The translations under genes were made by a program, and so were the position numbers. From assembly GCA_009774175.1 (NCBI GenBank), contig VSNG01000026.1, positions 1 to 55,370 on the forward strand: a stretch of 55,370 bases of DNA, given 5' to 3'. The notes under the pieces were generated by a model. That model saw nothing but the letters and a program-made list of their open reading frames with translations. It had not been told where the DNA came from and ran no database searches. This DNA is from Lachnospiraceae bacterium. GTDB lineage: Bacteria > Bacillota > Clostridia > Lachnospirales > Lachnospiraceae. Of this stretch, positions 50,223 to 55,370 are shown piece after piece. Within the stretch, counting starts at the first letter, position 1, and each line of letters begins with the position of its first letter.

Positions 50223-50693
50223 GTGCCACGTAAAGGACATATTCCGAAGAGAGATGTATTAGCAGATCCTTTATACAATAATAAGGTTGTGACCAAGCTT
50301 ATCAACAACATTATGCTGGACGGTAAGAAGGGCGTAGCGCAGAAGATTGTATATGGGGCGTTTGCAAAGGTAGAAGAGAAGGCAGGAAAGCCGGCGCTCG
50401 ACGTCTTTGAGGAGGCTATGAATAATATTATGCCCCTTCTGGAGGTAAAGGCGAGACGTATCGGCGGCGCAACCTATCAGGTGCCCATCGAGGTTCGCCC
50501 TGACAGACGTCAGGCTCTTGCGCTCCGCTGGCTGGTAATGTTTTCTCGTAAGAGAGGCGAAAAGACCATGGAGCAGAGACTTGCAAACGAGATTCTGGAC
50601 GCTGCCAACAATACAGGCGCAGCGGTTAAGAGAAAAGAAGATATGCACAAGATGGCAGAGGCGAACAAGGCTTTTGCGCACTATCGTTTTTAA
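50223..50693 (+). CDS. rpsG: 30S ribosomal protein S7
   Basis: 156 residues from a GTG start at 50223, eight bases after AAGGAGGGAA; an upstream ATG at 50202 would include the ribosome site. Begins MPRKGHIPKRDVLADPLYNN and contains RRIGGATYQVPIEVRPDRRQALALRWL. S7 organises the 30S head. fusA follows after 22 bp. Confidence 0.98.
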   Translation: MPRKGHIPKRDVLADPLYNNKVVTKLINNIMLDGKKGVAQKIVYGAFAKVEEKAGKPALDVFEEAMNNIMPLLEVKARRIGGATYQVPIEVRPDRRQALALRWLVMFSRKRGEKTMEQRLANEILDAANNTGAAVKRKEDMHKMAEANKAFAHYRF

Positions 50694-50715
50694 GTAATAT
50701 AAGGAGGAAAAAACC

Positions 50716-52833
50716 TTGGCTGGAAGAGAATATCCGTTAGAGAGAACCAGAAATATCGGTATTATGGCTCATATTGATGCGGGTAAAACCACATTGACAG
50801 AGCGTATCCTTTATTATACTGGCGTAAACTATAAGATTGGTGATACTCATGAAGGCACAGCTACCATGGACTGGATGGAGCAGGAGCAGGAAAGAGGTAT
50901 CACAATCACATCAGCCGCTACCACATGCCATTGGACTTTGGAAGAGAATTGTAAGCCGAAGCCCGGTGCATTGGAGCATCGTATCAATATTATTGATACT
51001 CCCGGTCACGTAGACTTCACAGTAGAGGTCGAGCGTTCACTCCGCGTACTTGATGGTGCCGTAGGCGTATTTTGTGCAAAGGGCGGTGTGGAGCCGCAGT
51101 CAGAGAACGTGTGGAGACAGGCTGATACCTACAACGTACCCCGAATGGCGTTTATTAACAAGATGGATATCCTGGGCGCAAATTTCTACGGGGCTGTAGA
51201 GCAGATCAGAACAAGATTGGGTAAAAACACTATCGTCTTACAGCTGCCTATCGGCAAGGAAGACGATTTCAAGGGAATTATCGACCTGTTTGAAATGAAA
51301 GCCTATATCTATAATGATGATAAGGGTGAGGACATTTCTATTACAGATGTTCCCGAGGATATGGCAGATCAGGCTAACGAGTACCACGATCAGCTGATTG
51401 AGAAAATCTGCGAGCTGGACGATGATCTGACCATGATGTATCTGGAGGGTGAGGAGCCTTCCGCAGAGCAGCTTAAGGCCGCTCTCAGAAAAGGAACCTG
51501 CGAGTGTAAGGCAATCCCTGTATGCTGTGGTTCCGCTTACAGAAATAAGGGTGTACAGAAACTTTTGGATGCGGTTTTAGAGTATATGCCTGCGCCTACG
51601 GATATCGAGGCGATCAAGGGTACGGATCTGGAAGGCAACGAGATCGTGAGACATTCCTCTGATGAGGAGCCTTTCTCCGCGCTTGCATTCAAGATTATGG
51701 CGGATCCCTTTGTGGGTAAGCTGGCGTTCTTCCGTGTGTACTCCGGCACCTGTAATTCCGGTTCCTATGTATACAATGCGACGAAGGACAAGAAGGAGCG
51801 TATCGGACGTATCCTGCAGATGCACGCAAACAAGAGAGCTGAGCTTGATAAAGTATATTCCGGCGATATTGCGGCGGCAGTAGGGTTTAAGTTCACTGCG
51901 ACGGGCGATACTATTTGTGATGAGCAGCATCCTGTTATTCTGGAGTCCATGGAGTTCCCGGAGCCCGTTATCGAGCTGGCTATCGAGCCCAAGACCAAAG
52001 CGGGTCAGGGTAAGATGGGCGAGGCACTTGCAAAGCTTGCCGAGGAAGATCCGACCTTCCGTGCTCACACGGATCAGGAGACAGGCCAGACAATCATTGC
52101 AGGTATGGGCGAGCTCCATCTGGAGATCATCGTTGACAGATTACTGCGTGAGTTCAAGGTGGAAGCTAACGTGGGCGCACCTCAGGTTGCCTACAAGGAG
52201 ACCTTTACCAAGCCTGTGGATCAGGAGTACAAGTACGCGAAGCAGTCCGGTGGTCGTGGACAGTATGGTCACTGTAAGGTTAAATTTGAGCCTATGGATC
52301 CCAACGGTGAGGAGACATTTAAGTTTGAGACCTCCGTTGTCGGCGGTGCAATTCCGAAGGAGTATATTCCGGCAGTCGGCGAAGGTATCGAGGAAGCTTC
52401 CAAGGCAGGTATCCTCGGCGGATTCCCTGTACTGGGCGTATCTGCTAACGTATACGACGGTTCCTACCATGAGGTCGATTCTTCCGAGATGGCTTTCCAC
52501 ATTGCAGGTTCCATGTGTTTCAAGGAAGCCATGAAGAAGGCGAATCCTGTGCTGCTTGAGCCTATCATGAAGGTGGAAGTAACCATGCCTGAGGAGTATA
52601 TGGGCGATGTAATCGGCGATATCAATTCCCGCCGCGGCCGCATCGAGGGTATGGAGGATATCGGCGGTGGTAAGATGGTTAAGGGTTATGTGCCTCTTGC
52701 CGAAATGTTTGGCTATTCCACCGACTTACGTTCCAAGACACAGGGACGTGGAAATTATTCCATGTTCTTTGAAAAATACGAACAGGTACCCAAGAGCGTA
52801 CAGGAGAAGGTATTGGCTGCAAAGAGTAAGTAA
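50716..52833 (+). CDS. fusA: Elongation factor G
   Basis: 705 residues. The start is TTG at 50716, eight bases after AAGGAGGAAA; no ATG fits the family N-terminus AGREYPLERTRNIGI. GTP-binding motifs AHIDAGKTTLTE, DTPGHVDF and NKMD are intact, as are domains II-V. It catalyses ribosomal translocation. A separate promoter follows for tuf. Confidence 0.99.
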   Translation: MAGREYPLERTRNIGIMAHIDAGKTTLTERILYYTGVNYKIGDTHEGTATMDWMEQEQERGITITSAATTCHWTLEENCKPKPGALEHRINIIDTPGHVDFTVEVERSLRVLDGAVGVFCAKGGVEPQSENVWRQADTYNVPRMAFINKMDILGANFYGAVEQIRTRLGKNTIVLQLPIGKEDDFKGIIDLFEMKAYIYNDDKGEDISITDVPEDMADQANEYHDQLIEKICELDDDLTMMYLEGEEPSAEQLKAALRKGTCECKAIPVCCGSAYRNKGVQKLLDAVLEYMPAPTDIEAIKGTDLEGNEIVRHSSDEEPFSALAFKIMADPFVGKLAFFRVYSGTCNSGSYVYNATKDKKERIGRILQMHANKRAELDKVYSGDIAAAVGFKFTATGDTICDEQHPVILESMEFPEPVIELAIEPKTKAGQGKMGEALAKLAEEDPTFRAHTDQETGQTIIAGMGELHLEIIVDRLLREFKVEANVGAPQVAYKETFTKPVDQEYKYAKQSGGRGQYGHCKVKFEPMDPNGEETFKFETSVVGGAIPKEYIPAVGEGIEEASKAGILGGFPVLGVSANVYDGSYHEVDSSEMAFHIAGSMCFKEAMKKANPVLLEPIMKVEVTMPEEYMGDVIGDINSRRGRIEGMEDIGGGKMVKGYVPLAEMFGYSTDLRSKTQGRGNYSMFFEKYEQVPKSVQEKVLAAKSK

Positions 52834-52847
52834 TACAAAGAAAATGC

Positions 52848-52876
52848 TTGAAAAACTTGGTAATCTTTAATATAAT
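52848..52876 (+). promoter_or_regulatory. tuf promoter
   Basis: TTGAAA (52848-52853), 17 bp, TATAAT (52871-52876), giving tuf its own start in addition to read-through. Confidence 0.8.
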
Positions 52877-52951
52877 CAATGGTAGCGGATTCAATTTACC
52901 GGACGGTTATAGGAACGAAGACAGTAAATTATTTTAAGGAGGACTTTAGAA

Positions 52952-54139
52952 ATGGCTAAAGCTAAATTTGAGAGAAACAAACCCCATTGTAATATTGGCA
53001 CCATCGGTCACGTTGACCATGGTAAAACAACTCTGACCGCAGCAATCACAAAGGTGCTGTCTGAGAGAGTTGCAGGTAACACAGCTACTGATTTCGAGAA
53101 CATTGATAAGGCTCCCGAGGAGAGAGAGAGAGGTATCACCATCTCTACTGCTCACGTTGAGTATGAGACAGACAAGAGACACTATGCACACGTTGACTGC
53201 CCCGGCCATGCTGACTACGTTAAGAACATGATCACCGGTGCTGCTCAGATGGACGGCGCTATCCTCGTTGTAGCTGCTACCGACGGCGTTATGGCACAGA
53301 CCAAGGAGCATATCCTTCTGTCCCGTCAGGTAGGCGTGCCTTATATCGTAGTGTTCATGAACAAGTGCGATATGGTAGACGATCCCGAGCTGTTGGAGCT
53401 GGTTGAGATGGAGATCACCGAGCAGCTTGAGGAGTATGAGTTCACAGACTGCCCGATCGTTAAGGGTTCCGCTCTGAAAGCTCTGGAAGATCCTCAGGGC
53501 GAGTGGGGCGACAAGATCATGGAGCTCATGAGCACAGTTGACGAGTATATCCCGGATCCTCAGCGTGATACAGATAAGCCTTTCCTTATGCCTGTCGAGG
53601 ACGTATTCTCCATCACAGGCCGTGGTACCGTTGCTACTGGTAGAGTAGAGCGTGGTACGCTGCATATGTCTGATGAAGTTGAAATCATCGGCGTGAAGGA
53701 AGAGACTCAGAAGTCTGTTGTAACCGGTATCGAGATGTTCCGTAAGCTGCTTGACGAGGCTCAGGCTGGTGATAACATCGGTGTTCTGCTTCGTGGTATC
53801 CAGAGAACAGATATCGAGAGAGGACAGGTTCTTGCTAAACCCGGCACAGTTACCTGCCACAAGAAATTTACGGCTCAGGTATACGTTCTGACAAAGGACG
53901 AGGGTGGCCGTCATACACCTTTCTTCAACAACTATCGTCCTCAGTTCTATTTCAGAACAACGGATATCACAGGTGTATGTAACCTTCCTGAAGGCACAGA
54001 AATGTGCATGCCTGGTGATAACGTAGAGATGACCATCGAGCTGATCCATCCCATCGCTATGGAGCAGGGTCTTACGTTCGCTATTCGTGAGGGCGGCAGA
54101 ACTGTTGGTTCTGGTCGTGTGGCTACTATCATCGAGTAA
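52952..54139 (+). CDS. tuf: Elongation factor Tu
   Basis: 395 residues, full length. GTPase motifs GHVDHGKTTL, DCPGHADYVKNM and NKCD are intact, as are the tRNA-binding domains II and III, ending VGSGRVATIIE. AAGGAGGACTTTAGAA precedes the ATG. A strong terminator follows; it is the last gene of the ribosomal block. Confidence 0.99.
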   Translation: MAKAKFERNKPHCNIGTIGHVDHGKTTLTAAITKVLSERVAGNTATDFENIDKAPEERERGITISTAHVEYETDKRHYAHVDCPGHADYVKNMITGAAQMDGAILVVAATDGVMAQTKEHILLSRQVGVPYIVVFMNKCDMVDDPELLELVEMEITEQLEEYEFTDCPIVKGSALKALEDPQGEWGDKIMELMSTVDEYIPDPQRDTDKPFLMPVEDVFSITGRGTVATGRVERGTLHMSDEVEIIGVKEETQKSVVTGIEMFRKLLDEAQAGDNIGVLLRGIQRTDIERGQVLAKPGTVTCHKKFTAQVYVLTKDEGGRHTPFFNNYRPQFYFRTTDITGVCNLPEGTEMCMPGDNVEMTIELIHPIAMEQGLTFAIREGGRTVGSGRVATIIE

Positions 54140-54161
54140 TTATAATTTATTCAGTAAATTC

Positions 54162-54194
54162 AAGGCTTTCGGGGATTTCTCCGAAAGCCTTTTT
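54162..54194 (+). terminator. tuf terminator
   Basis: AAGGCTTTCGG (54162-54172) pairs with CCGAAAGCCTT (54181-54191), followed by TTTTT. Confidence 0.92.
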
Positions 54195-54202
54195 ACGTGG
54201 AA

Positions 54203-54242
54203 AGCTACTTTAGAGAACTAAAGTGGCTACAAAATGGCTACG
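54203..54242. repeat. Short repeats at the junction with the accessory end
   Basis: AGCTACTTTA and TAAAGTGGCT form an imperfect inverted repeat (about 54203-54228), and TGGCTAC occurs twice ten bases apart (54225-54242). This lies exactly where sequence changes from the ribosomal block to AT-rich accessory genes. Confidence 0.4.
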
Positions 54243-54266
54243 ATATTTTATTCCTGCATTATTTTT

Positions 54267-54731
54267 CTACTTTATATCCTTCAAATCAGCGGCTCTTTCA
54301 GGCGAAGTATGATTTTTCTTCAGCATTTTTGCATATTCAAACAGATCACGTCTGGTTATATCGTCTAGCACATATAAATCCGCAATCAATTGATCTACCA
54401 TAGGCAGCTCTGTGTAATCAAACTTTTTCAAGATACGGGCAGTACGATCTGATATATAGGCGTTCTTATGGCTGTTAATATTCCACTTTTCATTGTCAGA
54501 CGGAAGAGTTGGTAAGGTTTCGATATCGTCATAGGGATTATCTTTGCAGATAGAACTGATGGGGATATCCAATATATTAGAAACTCTAAGTGCAGTGTCA
54601 AAGCGGATGGCAGTGTCCCGCTGGATAATCGAATAAAGCGTTGTCGGTGCTATCTTTGCTTTTAGTGCAAGTTCTTTTACTGTCATGCCTTTGTTGTCCA
54701 AAATATCTTTTAGATTTTGACCATAACCCAT
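54267..54731 (-). CDS. XRE-family helix-turn-helix regulator
   Basis: 154 residues. The N-terminal HTH (about 5-60) reads NLKDILDNKGMTVKELALKAKIAPTTLYSIIQRD, followed by RFDTALRVSNILDIPISSIC. The C-terminal ~90 residues are helical and charged and of no known family. The gene is AT-rich compared with the neighbouring ribosomal genes. This type is common as a regulator on integrative elements of Clostridia. AAAGGAATGTAATTAC precedes the ATG. Confidence 0.85.
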   Translation of the reverse strand: MGYGQNLKDILDNKGMTVKELALKAKIAPTTLYSIIQRDTAIRFDTALRVSNILDIPISSICKDNPYDDIETLPTLPSDNEKWNINSHKNAYISDRTARILKKFDYTELPMVDQLIADLYVLDDITRRDLFEYAKMLKKNHTSPERAADLKDIK

Positions 54732-54879
54732 GTAATTACATTCCTTTCTGTTAAATGTTTTTTATTTCATTTTTATAAATGTGTTCTTAAAATAAACTGG
54801 AGGTTTTTGAATTCATTTTTTATGTCTATGTTTCCTTTCAACACTTTTACGCAGCTTTTCAATTTTTTGTTATATTAAC

Positions 54880-55305
54880 TTAATCCTTATAGTAACTTAG
54901 CATATGTTCATAAATGTTTCTGGTCTGTTTTTCGTCTCCCCATGATAAAAGGTCATCGGCATAGCATAGAGTCCAAAATGGTTCTATGTCCTGAATATTT
55001 CCGGGAAGACTTTCCCATAAGCTATACATTCGATTTGCAAAATATTCAATATCCGAGCAGTTTGCATAAATCGTCTCTAATTTGCTCATTAAAATTCTGC
55101 CAAACCGTTCAAGGTCAAGCTTTTTGTAATCAATATGTGTCCTTATATAAATAATAGCTTTTTTTATGTCTGTTTCCCATTCCAAATAAAGAAAATCATC
55201 GTTTTCGGGGTTGTTGAGAAATAATTCATCAAGCCGTTTATTGTAGTCGGTTTCTGTTGCTAATTCCTCATAAAGCAAAATAGCATAAACTAACAATTCC
55301 TCCAT
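54880..55305 (-). CDS. Hypothetical protein (141 aa)
   Basis: I do not recognise the family. Soluble, helical, acidic and rich in Tyr, Leu and Glu (EELLVYAILLYEELATETDY; FGRILMSKLETIYANCSD; ending IYEHMLSYYKD). GGAGGCATTATC precedes the ATG. Low-GC coding, as in the XRE gene 148 bp downstream of it, suggests that both belong to an acquired segment continuing past the window end. Proteins of this look are often immunity or toxin-associated partners, but there is no direct support here. Confidence 0.65.
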   Translation of the reverse strand: MEELLVYAILLYEELATETDYNKRLDELFLNNPENDDFLYLEWETDIKKAIIYIRTHIDYKKLDLERFGRILMSKLETIYANCSDIEYFANRMYSLWESLPGNIQDIEPFWTLCYADDLLSWGDEKQTRNIYEHMLSYYKD

Positions 55306-55370
55306 GATAATGCCTCCAATTCCTAATCTGTCTTATAAACAGTATTATACCATTGCACAATGTATTATGC

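Overview
The window comes from a chromosome of a motile member of the Clostridia, most likely a Lachnospiraceae relative of gut genera such as Roseburia. The reasons are a Firmicutes-type rpmG-secE-nusG-rplK-rplA / rplJ-rplL-rpoB-rpoC / rpsL-rpsG-fusA-tuf block, a PPi-type phosphofructokinase, consensus sigma-A promoters with strong AGGAGG ribosome sites, tRNA genes without encoded CCA, and clostridial-style flagellin, CsrA, UDP-galactopyranose mutase and DegV proteins. Genus-level placement is inference.

Layout. 1-2.5 kb: LacI-family regulator, two small unknown or DUF1700 proteins, and a 51-residue Asn/Ser-rich peptide. 2.6-6.0 kb: a four-gene operon (THUMP RNA methyltransferase, an amidase-fold protein lacking all its zinc ligands, RdgB, YfcE-type phosphoesterase) that starts from an apparently leaderless promoter. 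6.1-6.8 kb: six tRNA genes (Pro, Gly, Arg, His, Gln, Lys) behind a perfect promoter, followed by a decayed acetyltransferase gene. 7.3-13.2 kb: two MATE exporters, tRNA-Leu with a duplicated 3' end, a membrane-anchored lipase, and a Na+/Ca2+ exchanger under a yybP-ykoY (Mn2+) riboswitch. 13.2-15.6 kb: DegV protein and PPi-phosphofructokinase.

15.7-18.1 kb is the most interesting part. A FimB-sized tyrosine recombinase lies between two nearly identical 27-bp sites in inverted orientation. Inside this ~0.78-kb segment is a good match to a flagellar sigma-28 promoter. In the sequenced orientation it points away from the adjacent csrA-flagellin genes; inversion would point it at them. The flagellin leader also has a hairpin with GGA in its loop plus a GGA in the Shine-Dalgarno, as expected for CsrA control. 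This reads as a flagellin phase-variation switch, captured OFF, with a second, translational layer.

18.3-32 kb: alpha-glucan use (LacI repressor with tandem operators, glycogen/maltodextrin phosphorylase, AraC regulator plus two GH13 alpha-glucosidases with complementary predicted linkage preference), two TPR-containing glycosyltransferases, an XRE regulator, UDP-galactopyranose mutase, and a biotin-dependent carboxyltransferase. 32.1-33.5 kb: a FliD-like protein.

33.7-54.2 kb: the transcription/translation block. It is interrupted between rplA and rplJ by a terminator and three unrelated genes (XRE membrane regulator, CapA-like protein from a second apparently leaderless promoter, and a 446-residue unknown). 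L10, RpoB and RpoC all carry acidic C-terminal tails. Two intergenic stretches (after glf and after rpoC) hold related structured elements with compensatory base changes. The last kilobase is AT-rich, with an XRE regulator and an unknown gene, and looks accessory.
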